This document shows, in pieces, positions 25,117 to 32,808 of a DNA stretch of 64,000 nucleotides. The notes beneath the pieces were generated by a model, which was not told the DNA's origin, made no database searches, and was given only the letters and a program-made list of their open reading frames with translations. The stretch is from positions 524,056 through 588,055 of the forward strand of contig NZ_LMEI01000012.1 of NCBI RefSeq assembly GCF_001426585.1, written 5' to 3'. The position numbers were made by a program, and so were the translations under genes. Source of the stretch: Streptomyces sp. Root431. GTDB taxonomy: Bacteria; Actinomycetota; Actinomycetes; Streptomycetales; Streptomycetaceae. Each line of letters starts with the position of its first letter. Positions within the stretch are counted from its first letter, which is position 1.

Positions 25117-25191
25117 CCTGTCATGCCCGGCTCCCTGTCATGCCCGGCTCCCAGTCATGCCCGGCTCCCTGTCACTTCCGGCCCCCTGTCA
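25117..25191. repeat. 17-bp tandem repeat, four to five copies
   Basis: Units of CCTGTCATGCCCGGCTC at 25117, 25134, 25151 (one change) and 25168 (several changes), with a partial fifth at 25185. They fill the gap between the DUF4031 start and the next gene's stop, so they form its leader. Confidence 0.88.
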
Positions 25192-25545
25192 CGACAGACC
25201 TCCCACCGGCGCCACCACCACGCCCTGCTTGCCGCAGACCCAGTGCGGATCCGGGCCGAGCTCCGGCTCCACGTCGAGGGCGTGCGGGTCGCCCGAGGCG
25301 CAGATCGGGCAGATCGGCCAGCGTCCGTACCGTTCGAGGAGGGCGTCCTGGACGTCCTGGGCGACGAGCCCCGCGACGTACGTCACGCCCTCCGGCCACT
25401 GCTCGACCCACCAGCGCCGGTGGGTCACCGCGTCCTCCACCATCGACACGACCTCGGCGGCGGCCACCTCTCGGGCCACCAGGTCGGCCAGTACCAGCGC
25501 GCGAGCGGCGTGCAGCGCCTGCTCCACCGGGTCGATCTCGTCCAT
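25189..25545 (-). CDS. Hypothetical protein with CPxC zinc-knuckle-like motif
   Basis: A 118-residue acidic cytosolic protein. It has a helical N-terminal half, RRWWVEQWPEGVTYVAGLVAQD in the middle, and a C-terminal part with CPIC and a later single Cys (HWVCGKQG) plus two His residues that could bind zinc. I do not recognise a family. I chose ATG 25545 because the frame further upstream overlaps the RpiR regulator on the other strand. It is divergent from that regulator and co-directional with DUF4031. Confidence 0.6.
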   Translation of the reverse strand: MDEIDPVEQALHAARALVLADLVAREVAAAEVVSMVEDAVTHRRWWVEQWPEGVTYVAGLVAQDVQDALLERYGRWPICPICASGDPHALDVEPELGPDPHWVCGKQGVVVAPVGGLS

Positions 25546-25640
25546 GGACTCATTGTCACCCGGCGCCGGGGAAGGACGAAGGTCCCGTCCGCATCCGGGA
25601 CCGATCCGGGACCGAGGGGGTCTTGTCGGCCCACCCGGCC

Positions 25641-25684
25641 GAAAGTATCTTTCAGATGTGACCAATGAAGTGAAGGAAAGTTTC
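25641..25684. promoter_or_regulatory. Paired GAAAG palindromes at the RpiR regulator start
   Basis: GAAAGTATCTTTC (25641-25653) is a perfect 13-base palindrome just before the GTG start. GAAAGTTTC (25676-25684) repeats its arms inside the first codons. Centres are 33 bp apart, three helical turns, as expected for an autoregulatory operator. Confidence 0.5.
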
Positions 25685-26584
25685 ACGAGCGACGCGCCCG
25701 CCGCGCCCCCCGCACCCGCCGCCCTCGCGGCCAAGGTGCGGACGCTCGCGCCCTCCATGACCCGCTCGATGCAACGGGTCGCCGAAGCTGTCGCCGGAGA
25801 CCCGGCCGGCTGCGCCGCCCTCACGGTCACCGGCCTCGCCGAGCTCACCGGCACCAGCGAGGCGACCGTCGTCCGCACCGCCCGGCTCCTCGGCTACCCC
25901 GGCTACCGCGACCTCCGCCTCGCCCTCGCCGGCCTCGCCGCCCAGCAGCAGTCCGGCCGCGCGCCCGCCGTCACCGCCGACATCGCCGTCGACGACCCGG
26001 TGGCCGACGTCGTCGCCAAGCTCGCCTACGACGAGCAGCAGACCCTCGCCGACACCGCCGCCGGACTCGACACCGTCCAGCTCGGCGCCGCCGTCGCCGC
26101 CCTCGCCACCGCCCGCCGCATCGACATCTACGGCGTCGGCGCCTCCGGCCTCGTCGCCCAGGACCTCGGCCAGAAACTGCTCCGCATCGGCCTGATCGCG
26201 CACGCCCACAGCGACCCGCACCTCGCCGTCACCAACGCCGTCCAGCTCCGCTCCGGCGACGTCGCCATCGCCATCACCCACTCCGGCTCCACCGGCGACG
26301 TCATAGAACCGCTGCGGGTCGCCTTCGACCACGGCGCCACCACGGTCGCGATCACCGGCCGCCCGGACGGCCCGGTCACGCAGTACGCCGACCACGTCCT
26401 GACCACCTCCACCGCCCGCGAGAGCGAACTGCGCCCCGCGGCCATGTCGTCCCGCACCAGCCAACTCCTGGTCGTGGACTGCCTGTTCACCTGCGTCACC
26501 CAGCGTACGTACGAGACGGCGGCCCCTGCCCTCGCCGCCTCGTACGAAGCCCTCGCCCACCGCCACTCGCCCAGGAACCGCTGA
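25658..26584 (+). CDS. MurR/RpiR-family transcriptional regulator
   Basis: A 308-residue repressor with an N-terminal HTH_6 domain (about residues 25-100; LTVTGLAELTGTSEATVVRTARLLGYPGY) and a C-terminal SIS sugar-phosphate-binding domain (about 125-265; IDIYGVGASGLVAQDL and ITHSGSTGDVIEPL). It precedes murQ and a PTS permease gene and probably senses MurNAc-6-P or GlcNAc-6-P. The GTG start at 25658 is chosen because the domain alignment begins soon after and a palindromic site lies immediately upstream. The longer frame from 25157 crosses the tandem repeats and the opposite gene. The short distance from the operator to the GTG suggests a short-leader transcript. Confidence 0.88.
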   Translation: MTNEVKESFTSDAPAAPPAPAALAAKVRTLAPSMTRSMQRVAEAVAGDPAGCAALTVTGLAELTGTSEATVVRTARLLGYPGYRDLRLALAGLAAQQQSGRAPAVTADIAVDDPVADVVAKLAYDEQQTLADTAAGLDTVQLGAAVAALATARRIDIYGVGASGLVAQDLGQKLLRIGLIAHAHSDPHLAVTNAVQLRSGDVAIAITHSGSTGDVIEPLRVAFDHGATTVAITGRPDGPVTQYADHVLTTSTARESELRPAAMSSRTSQLLVVDCLFTCVTQRTYETAAPALAASYEALAHRHSPRNR

Positions 26585-26697
26585 CCACCCCGTAAGAGCT
26601 GACCACCCCGGAAAGACGCCCCGACCGACCGCCCGCCGAGCGTCACACGTCGACCGCCAACGACGCCGACGACGTCCACGCACCGAAAGAGCCACAC

Positions 26698-27663
26698 ATG
26701 TCCACTTCCACCCCTTCCACCACCTCCGGCGCCTCGGCCACGTACTCGGAGCTCCGCGCCCAGCTGGCCACCCTCACCACCGAGGCGTTCCGCCCCGAGC
26801 TCGCCGAGATCGACCAGCTGCCGACCCTCGACATCGCGCGGACCATGAACGGCGAGGACCAGACCGTCCCCGCCGCCGTCGCCCGGCAGCTCCCCGCCAT
26901 CGCCGCCGCGATCGACGCCACCGCCGAGCGCATGGCCCGCGGCGGCCGGCTGATCTACATGGGCGCCGGCACCGCGGGCCGCCTCGGCGTCCTCGACGCC
27001 AGCGAGTGCCCGCCCACCTTCAACACCGACCCCTCCCGGGTCGTCGGCCTGATCGCGGGCGGCCCCTCCGCCATGGTCAAGGCCGTCGAAGGCGCCGAGG
27101 ACTCCAAGGAGCTCGCGGTGGAGGACCTGACCGCGCTCGGGCTCACCGCCGACGACACCGTGGTCGGCATCTCCGCCTCCGGCCGCACCCCGTACGCCAT
27201 CGGCGCCGTCGAGCACGCCCGCACCCTCGGCGCGCTGACCATCGGCCTGTCCTGCAACGCGGACAGCGCGCTCGCCGCCGCCGCCGAGCACGGCATCGAG
27301 GTCGTCCCCGGACCCGAGCTCCTCACCGGCTCCACCCGGCTCAAGGCCGGCACCGCCCAGAAGCTCGTCCTCAACATGATCTCGACGATCACCATGATCC
27401 GCCTCGGCAAGACGTACGGAAACCTGATGGTGGACGTCCGCGCCTCCAACGAGAAGCTCCAGGCCCGCTCGCGGCGGATCGTCGCCCTGGCCACCGGCGC
27501 GCCGGACGAGCAGATCGAGGCCGCCCTCACCGCCGCCGACGGGGAGGTCAAGAACGCGATCCTCATGATCCTCGCCGACATCGACGCCCCCACGGCCGCC
27601 CGGCGCCTCACCGCCTCCCAAGGTCACCTGCGTGCGGCGCTGCACGCAACGACGACCACCTGA
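26698..27663 (+). CDS. murQ: N-acetylmuramic acid 6-phosphate etherase
   Basis: Cleaves the lactyl ether of MurNAc-6-P to give GlcNAc-6-P and D-lactate. The 321-residue length is right for the family. The SIS fold carries GAGTAGRLGVLDASECPPTF near residue 82 (the catalytic Glu lies here) and GISASGRTPYAIGA near 160. The C-terminal helical part has TYGNLMVDV and a late LADIDAPTAARRL. It lies 113 bp after the RpiR regulator and 46 bp before the PTS gene, forming a MurNAc salvage operon. The GlcNAc-6-P produced feeds NagA. Confidence 0.95.
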   Translation: MSTSTPSTTSGASATYSELRAQLATLTTEAFRPELAEIDQLPTLDIARTMNGEDQTVPAAVARQLPAIAAAIDATAERMARGGRLIYMGAGTAGRLGVLDASECPPTFNTDPSRVVGLIAGGPSAMVKAVEGAEDSKELAVEDLTALGLTADDTVVGISASGRTPYAIGAVEHARTLGALTIGLSCNADSALAAAAEHGIEVVPGPELLTGSTRLKAGTAQKLVLNMISTITMIRLGKTYGNLMVDVRASNEKLQARSRRIVALATGAPDEQIEAALTAADGEVKNAILMILADIDAPTAARRLTASQGHLRAALHATTTT

Positions 27664-27709
27664 CCCCCGCCGGACTCCCCCACCCCCGCACAGCAAGGCC
27701 CACCGCACC

Positions 27710-29203
27710 ATGAGCAATGACGACAAGAACCGCGCCATCGCCGCCGCGATCCTCCCCCTCGTCGGCGGCGCCGAGAACATCTCCTCGGTCGCCCACTGCA
27801 TGACCCGCCTCCGGCTCGGTCTGCGGGACCGCTCGCTCGTCCGGGACGAGGCCCTCAAGGCCCTGCCGTCCGTGATGGGTGTGGTGGAGGACGACACGTA
27901 CCAGATCGTCCTCGGCCCGGGCACGGTCGCCCGCGTGACCCCCGAGTTCGAGGCCCTGGTGGCCGAAGCCCCCCAGCACACGGCGGAGGAGCTGGCGGAC
28001 CGGGGCGCCGCGCTGAAGGCCGCGCAGAAGCAGAAGAACGCCACCCCGTTCAAGCTCTTCCTGCGCAGGATCGCGAACATCTTCGTCCCGCTGATCCCCG
28101 CCCTCATCGGCTGCGGCATCATCGCCGGCCTCAACGGCCTGCTGATCAACCTCGGCTGGCTGCCCGGCGTCACCCCCGCCCTCGCGGCGACGGCGAGCGG
28201 CTTCATGGCGCTCATCGCGGTCTTCGTCGGCTACAACACGGCCAAGGAGTTCGGCGGCACGGCCATCCTCGGCGGCGCGGTCGCGGCGATCATCGTCTTC
28301 CCCGGCGTCGCCAAGATCGAGGCCTTCGGCCAGACGCTCTCCCCCGGCCAGGGCGGCGTGCTCGGCGCGCTGGGCGCGGCGGTCCTCGCCGTGTACGTGG
28401 AGAAGTGGTGCCGCCGCTGGGTCCCCGAGGCCTTGGACGTCCTCGTCACCCCCACCCTCACCGTCCTCGTCTCGGGCCTGGTCACGATCTTCGGCCTGAT
28501 GTTCGTGGCGGGTGAGATCTCCACCGCGATCGGCGAGTTCGCCAACTGGCTCCTCGCGAACGCGGGCGCCGGAGCCGGCTTCCTCCTCGGCGGCCTGTTC
28601 CTCCCGCTCGTCATGCTCGGCCTGCACCAGGCCCTCATCCCGATCCACACCACCCTCATCGAGCAGCAGGGATACACGGTCCTCCTCCCCATCCTCGCGA
28701 TGGCGGGCGCGGGTCAGGTCGGGGCGGCCATGGCCGTCTACCTGAAGCTCCCCCGCAACGGCTCCATCCGCCGCACCATCAAGTCCGCGCTCCCCGCCGG
28801 CTTCCTGGGCGTGGGCGAGCCCCTGATCTACGGCGTCTCGCTCCCCCTGGGCCGCCCGTTCATCACGGCCTGCGTCGGCGGCGCCTTCGGCGGCGGCTTC
28901 ATCGGCCTCTTCAGCATGCTGGGCGACTCGGTCGGCTCGACCGCGATCGGCCCGTCGGGCTGGGCGCTCTTCCCGCTCCTCGACGGCAACAAGGGCCTCG
29001 GCGAGACGATCGCGATCTACGCGGGCGGTCTGCTCGTCGGCTACGCGGTCGGCTTCGTCGCCACGTACTTCTGGGGCTTCAGCAGCGAACTCCTGGAGGA
29101 GTTCAACGTGGATACGGAGGCATCCGCAGAGGTTCAGGTGGCGGCGGGAACCCCGGCGACCACCCCGACTCCGACGACGGAACCGGAACCGGCGAAGGTC
29201 TGA
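27710..29203 (+). CDS. PTS EIIBC permease, MurNAc/GlcNAc-type (MurP-like)
   Basis: Imports and phosphorylates an amino sugar. The 497-residue protein has an N-terminal EIIB domain (about 1-90) with phosphorylated Cys30 in VAHCMTRLRL. It is followed by a membrane EIIC domain of about ten helices with IPALIGCGIIAGLNG, the substrate-loop GVGEPLIYGV and LPLVMLGLHQALIPIH. There is no EIIA, so it needs a separate EIIA (Crr type) encoded elsewhere. Association with murQ argues for MurNAc as substrate. The C-terminal 30 residues are a Pro/Thr-rich tail. The ATG at 27710 is chosen over an upstream one because EIIB homology begins there. Confidence 0.9.
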   Translation: MSNDDKNRAIAAAILPLVGGAENISSVAHCMTRLRLGLRDRSLVRDEALKALPSVMGVVEDDTYQIVLGPGTVARVTPEFEALVAEAPQHTAEELADRGAALKAAQKQKNATPFKLFLRRIANIFVPLIPALIGCGIIAGLNGLLINLGWLPGVTPALAATASGFMALIAVFVGYNTAKEFGGTAILGGAVAAIIVFPGVAKIEAFGQTLSPGQGGVLGALGAAVLAVYVEKWCRRWVPEALDVLVTPTLTVLVSGLVTIFGLMFVAGEISTAIGEFANWLLANAGAGAGFLLGGLFLPLVMLGLHQALIPIHTTLIEQQGYTVLLPILAMAGAGQVGAAMAVYLKLPRNGSIRRTIKSALPAGFLGVGEPLIYGVSLPLGRPFITACVGGAFGGGFIGLFSMLGDSVGSTAIGPSGWALFPLLDGNKGLGETIAIYAGGLLVGYAVGFVATYFWGFSSELLEEFNVDTEASAEVQVAAGTPATTPTPTTEPEPAKV

Positions 29204-29226
29204 GAAGAGAAGGCGTACGGATACAC

Positions 29227-29279
29227 GGATACGGGGGAGGGCCCGGGCGGCACCAGCCGCCCGAGCCCTCCCCGTATCC
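29227..29279. terminator. Bidirectional long hairpin terminator
   Basis: Arms 29227-29251 and 29256-29279 pair over about 24 bases with one bulge and one mismatch around the loop ACCA. It separates the converging PTS permease and aminopeptidase genes. Confidence 0.85.
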
Positions 29280-29286
29280 ATGGGCG

Positions 29287-30825
29287 TCACCGGCAGAGAA
29301 CGTCCTCGGAAGGCCGCACGCCCTGGGTCAGATAGCGGGTCACGGCCGCGTCCCCGCAGGCGTTGCCGTTGCCCAGGTAGACCCCGTGGCCGCCGTGGTC
29401 GACCGAGACGAGACGGGCCCGCTCACCGAGGGCGGCACGCATCCGCAGACCGTTGGAGTACGGAGTCGACGGGTCGCGCAGGTTCTGGATCATCAGGATG
29501 TTGGACGGCCCCCGGTCGGTGATGCGGACGGGCTTCTCCGCCGCGCCGCCCTTCCAGAAGGAGCAGGGGGTGATGTTCGCCGGCATCCCGGCCGTCAGCG
29601 GGTTCCGCGCCCTGTCCTTCGCGACGGCCCGCTCGTACGCCGGCACGGACGCGGGCCAGTTCACGTCGTTGCAGATCACGCCCACGGTGATGGCGGCCGC
29701 GTCGTCCGGCATCGCGCCCGCCAGCTCACGCGGCAGCACCGGCTCGCCCTGCGGGTCGCGCGCCTCCGTCACCAGCTGGGCGAAGGACGGGAAGAACCCG
29801 TCGGAGTAGAGCGCGAGCTGGAGCGCCTGGAGCAGCATGGACCCCGTCAGCGGAGGCCCGGCGGTCACGGGCGCACCCGGCGCACCGGGCAGCACGGAGG
29901 CATGCGGCTCCCGATCGAGCCGGGCCGCCAGATCCAGAACCACCGCCCGTACGTCCTCGGGCCGTTCGGCGAGCCGCAGCCCCTCGTCCGCGCGGTCCGG
30001 GTGCGCCGCCCAGGCGGCGAAGTCCGGGAAGCGGTCCTCGGCGCCCCGCGCCATACCCTCCAGCCAGCCCCGGGCGACCCGCTTCGGGTCGGGGTCGTTG
30101 CTGCTGTCGAGAACCCAACGATCGGTCCGGTGCGGGTACTTCTCGGCGTACGAGGCGGCGACATACGTCCCGTACGACACGCTCCACGCCGACAGCTTCC
30201 GCTCGCCGAGCGCCTGCCGCAGCCGGTCCATGTCCCGCACCTGGTTGGCGGTGGTCAGCCCGCGCAGCATGGCGCCACCGTTCCGGGCGCAGGCCTCGGC
30301 GATCCGCTTCGACCGGGCGACGTTCTCCTCGATCCCCCCGTCGGCACCCGGCCACGACCGCAGCGTCATCATCCAGCGGTCGCCCTCGTCGAGCCCGCAC
30401 CGCGCCTTGGCGGAGCCGCCGATCCCCCGCGGGTCGAAGGCCACGAGGTCGTACGCCCCGTCCATCTCCTTCGCCAGGGCAGCACCCTTCTGCGCCAGCC
30501 GCTGCACCCCGGAACTGCCGGGCCCACCGGGGATCACCATCAGCGTCCCGCGCCGCGCCTCGGGCCGCGCACTGGCCAGCCGGGAGACGGCGAGCTGGAT
30601 CTGCTCCCCGTCGGGCCGGGCGTAGTCCAGGGGTACGGAGAGCATGGCGCACTGCTGCCCGGGCAACGGCCGCAGGGCCGGGGCGCAGTCCCCCCACACC
30701 AGCCCGGCGCCGGCACCCCCGGTGGCGGCGACCGCGACGGGGGCGCCTCCGGTGAGAGCGGCACCGGCGACGGCGGCGGCGGAAAGGGCGAGGAGGAGCG
30801 TCTTGCGTCCACGGTTCGTTGTCAT
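29287..30825 (-). CDS. Secreted tripeptidyl aminopeptidase-like alpha/beta hydrolase
   Basis: A 512-residue exported S33-type peptidase. The signal peptide (MTTNRGRKT, then LLLALSAAAVAGAAL and a Val-Ala-Ala site) covers about 34 residues. The catalytic region has MVIPGGPGSSG as oxyanion segment, AFDPRGIGGS, and nucleophile Ser217 in WSVSYGTYVA. The C-terminal TAP-like domain carries the Asp (NLRDPSTPYSNG) and the His (DHGGHGVY) of the triad. Paired cysteines suggest disulfides. It probably removes tripeptides from extracellular proteins. ATG 30825 is chosen because the signal peptide begins there; the ORF is open 65 codons further upstream. Confidence 0.9.
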   Translation of the reverse strand: MTTNRGRKTLLLALSAAAVAGAALTGGAPVAVAATGGAGAGLVWGDCAPALRPLPGQQCAMLSVPLDYARPDGEQIQLAVSRLASARPEARRGTLMVIPGGPGSSGVQRLAQKGAALAKEMDGAYDLVAFDPRGIGGSAKARCGLDEGDRWMMTLRSWPGADGGIEENVARSKRIAEACARNGGAMLRGLTTANQVRDMDRLRQALGERKLSAWSVSYGTYVAASYAEKYPHRTDRWVLDSSNDPDPKRVARGWLEGMARGAEDRFPDFAAWAAHPDRADEGLRLAERPEDVRAVVLDLAARLDREPHASVLPGAPGAPVTAGPPLTGSMLLQALQLALYSDGFFPSFAQLVTEARDPQGEPVLPRELAGAMPDDAAAITVGVICNDVNWPASVPAYERAVAKDRARNPLTAGMPANITPCSFWKGGAAEKPVRITDRGPSNILMIQNLRDPSTPYSNGLRMRAALGERARLVSVDHGGHGVYLGNGNACGDAAVTRYLTQGVRPSEDVLCR

Positions 30826-30953
30826 GCGCACAGCCTCGCGCAGGCCGGTTTCCCACCCCATCCGGCAGGCATGCGGGTCCAGGGTGGGGGCAACCCCCGC
30901 CTGGAACTGGGGTGTTCGGGCCCCACGGGGAAGGCACCGGGGGCGGGCGGTTC

Positions 30954-31306
30954 TCGCGGGCTTCTGGTGGGACCGCCCTCTTTCCGAGAGTCGCAGCTTC
31001 CGGCGCCGCGTCAAGGGCAAGTCGGCTCCGCCGATGGCCTACGGCCACCCTTGACCCGGCACCGGAAGCTGCGCAAAAACTCTCGGAGGGCGGTACCGTA
31101 GGCGAGTGGCGGGTGTGGGGGTGGGGGCTTCGGGCAGTCCACCGCGCCGTAGGCGCGTGACGGTGTGGGGGTGGGGGCTCGGTTTGTGGCGGAGATCGGT
31201 GGACCTCACCGGTGGCGCATGGGTGCGCGGCCGTTGAATGGGGCAGCCGGGCGAGGCTTAGCGTCGGACGGCCGCCGTGTGGCCGGGATTCAGGCCCCGC
31301 TGGTCA
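30954..31306 (+). repeat. Left arm of a 1-kb imperfect inverted repeat
   Basis: Matches the reverse complement of 31634-31923 in blocks: GGGCTTCTGGTG at the outer edge, GTGTGGGGGTGGGGGCT, TCGGGCAGTCCA, GTTGAATGGGGCAGCCGGGC and GGGATTCAGGCCCCGCTGG at the inner edge. It holds no credible gene. The GTGTGGGGGTGGGGGCT block occurs twice here and once in the right arm. Confidence 0.85.
30972..31094. repeat. Hairpin nested in the left arm
   Basis: Segments 30972-31017 and 31048-31094 are imperfect complements (ACCGCCCTC, CGAGAGT, GCAGCTTCCGG and TCAAGGG each find their partner). A stem of about 46 bases closes over a 30-base loop. The right arm keeps only a shorter version. Confidence 0.75.
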
Positions 31307-31633
31307 TTCCCGGTGGGCGGAAGGCGACCACCGCCGAGCCGGACTTCGCGCCATCACGTCCCAGTTGGGAAGGGGCGGGGGCGGCCGAACTCCGCGTCAC
31401 CAAGCTCCAGTCGAGCAGGCATGGGGGCGGCCGAACTCGCCACATCCTGCCGATACGTGACCAGCGGCGGCACGGACCGAGGCCTGTTCCTCCAAGTACG
31501 GCGTGAGGCGAGTCATTCATGCAGTTCGATCATCGAGGGAAGGCGAAATGGCCGCCTTCGTGACCTTCCCGGCCCCGGTTACCCGGAGTATCTGCACGTT
31601 AAGCATGCCCGGCACGCCTCCACCCACCCAGAG
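31307..31633. other. Core between the inverted-repeat arms, no gene seen
   Basis: A 327 bp stretch with several short out-of-frame reading frames but no ribosome binding site or recognisable product. GGGGGCGGCCGAACT occurs twice, about 52 bp apart. It is slightly lower in G+C near 31,500-31,600. Confidence 0.6.
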
Positions 31634-31923
31634 TGACCAGCGGGGCCTGAATCCCGGCCGTCCACCGGCGGTGACCCGCTAAGCCCCGCCCGGCTGCCCC
31701 ATTCAACAACCGCGCACCACCCGCTCACGGGGCTTCGCCCACCGGCCCCGACCGCGAACCCAGCCCCCACCCCCACACCCGTCACCCGCCTACGGCGCAG
31801 TGGACTGCCCGAAGCCCCGCGTGGCCACGCCCCCCGGCCGCCCTCCGAGTGTGAAAAGGCGGCCTCCGCCGCCGGGTCAAGGGTGGCCGCGGAAAGAGGG
31901 CGGCCGCACCAGAAGCCCGCGAA
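31634..31923 (-). repeat. Right arm of the 1-kb inverted repeat
   Basis: Reverse-complement partner of 30954-31306, with blocks in mirrored order and about 60 bp shorter. Its outer edge (CACCAGAAGCCCGCGAA) is 47 bp from the start of the substrate-binding-protein gene. Confidence 0.85.
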
Positions 31924-31970
31924 GCAGGCCCACCCCCAGCACCTCCAGGCGGTACCTAGACTCCGCTCCC

Positions 31971-32738
31971 ATGACGACCACACCGACGACCCCGCCGGAC
32001 CCCGCCCACCCGTCCGCCTCCGCCGCCGCCTCCGCCGCCGTCGCCGCCGACCTGGCCCCCACCGGCACCCTCCGCGCCTCCATCAACCTCGGGAACCCGG
32101 TCCTCGCACAGGGCACCCCCGACGCGCCCTCGGGCATCACGGTGGATCTGGCGCGCGAGATCGGCGCGCGCCTCGGCCTGCCCGTCGAGCTGCTCTGCTT
32201 CGACGCGGCGCGGAAGTCGTTCGAGGCGATGGCGGACGGCCGGGCCGACCTCTGTTTCCTGGCGGTCGACCCGGCGCGCGAGAAGGAGGTCGCGTTCACC
32301 TCTCCGTACGTCGTCATCGAGGGCGTGTACGCCGTGCCGCGCGGCTCGGCGATCACCACGGTCGAGGAGGTGGACGCCCCGGGTGTCCGGATCGGCGTCA
32401 AGCAGGGTTCGGCGTACGACCTGTTCCTCACCCGTTCCCTCGCCCACGCGACCGTCGTCCGGGGCGAGGAGGGCGTCGACGTGTTCCGCGCCGAGGGCCT
32501 GGAGGTGGGCGCGGGCATCCGGCAGCCGATGACCGCGTACGCCGCCGCGCACGCGGACGACGTGCGACTCCTCGAAGGCCGCTTCATGGAGATCCGCCAG
32601 GCCGTCGGAACGACCGTCGACCGCCGACCCGAGACGGTCGCCTTCCTCCGCGACACCGTCGAGGAGCTGAAGGCGAACGGCTTCGTCACCGCCTCCCTCC
32701 ACCGCGCTGGCCAGGACCCGGCCCTCCTGGCGCCCTGA
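31971..32738 (+). CDS. Solute-binding protein family 3 domain, no signal peptide
   Basis: A 255-residue protein with the amino-acid-type periplasmic binding fold: TLRASINLGNPVLAQ, ITVDLAREIGARLG, ADLCFLAVDPAREKEVAFTSPYV and GVRIGVKQGSAYDLFLTRSL. It resembles family 3 binding proteins of ABC transporters. The oddity is the N terminus: a Thr/Pro/Ala-rich stretch with no hydrophobic signal and no lipobox, so the protein looks cytosolic. No permease or ATPase gene is next to it. It may be a stand-alone sensor or a binding-fold enzyme. It lies just outside the inverted repeat. Confidence 0.82.
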   Translation: MTTTPTTPPDPAHPSASAAASAAVAADLAPTGTLRASINLGNPVLAQGTPDAPSGITVDLAREIGARLGLPVELLCFDAARKSFEAMADGRADLCFLAVDPAREKEVAFTSPYVVIEGVYAVPRGSAITTVEEVDAPGVRIGVKQGSAYDLFLTRSLAHATVVRGEEGVDVFRAEGLEVGAGIRQPMTAYAAAHADDVRLLEGRFMEIRQAVGTTVDRRPETVAFLRDTVEELKANGFVTASLHRAGQDPALLAP

Positions 32739-32761
32739 GCCCCGCACGACGCACGCACGAA

Positions 32762-32786
32762 GGGCCCGGCCGTGACGGCCGGGCCC
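32762..32786. terminator. Hairpin terminator between convergent genes
   Basis: Perfect 11-base arms GGGCCCGGCCG (32762-32772) and CGGCCGGGCCC (32776-32786) around TGA, followed by CTCTCT on the plus strand. Confidence 0.85.
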
Positions 32787-32808
32787 CTCTCTGTGCGACG
32801 GAGCCGGG

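Noticed and set aside
24775..25191. CRISPR array
   Set aside because: Repeats are contiguous without spacers and no cas gene is near.
30826..31970. Small proteins in the inverted-repeat region
   Set aside because: Several 60-130 codon frames overlap in different phases, none with a ribosome binding site or a recognisable domain.
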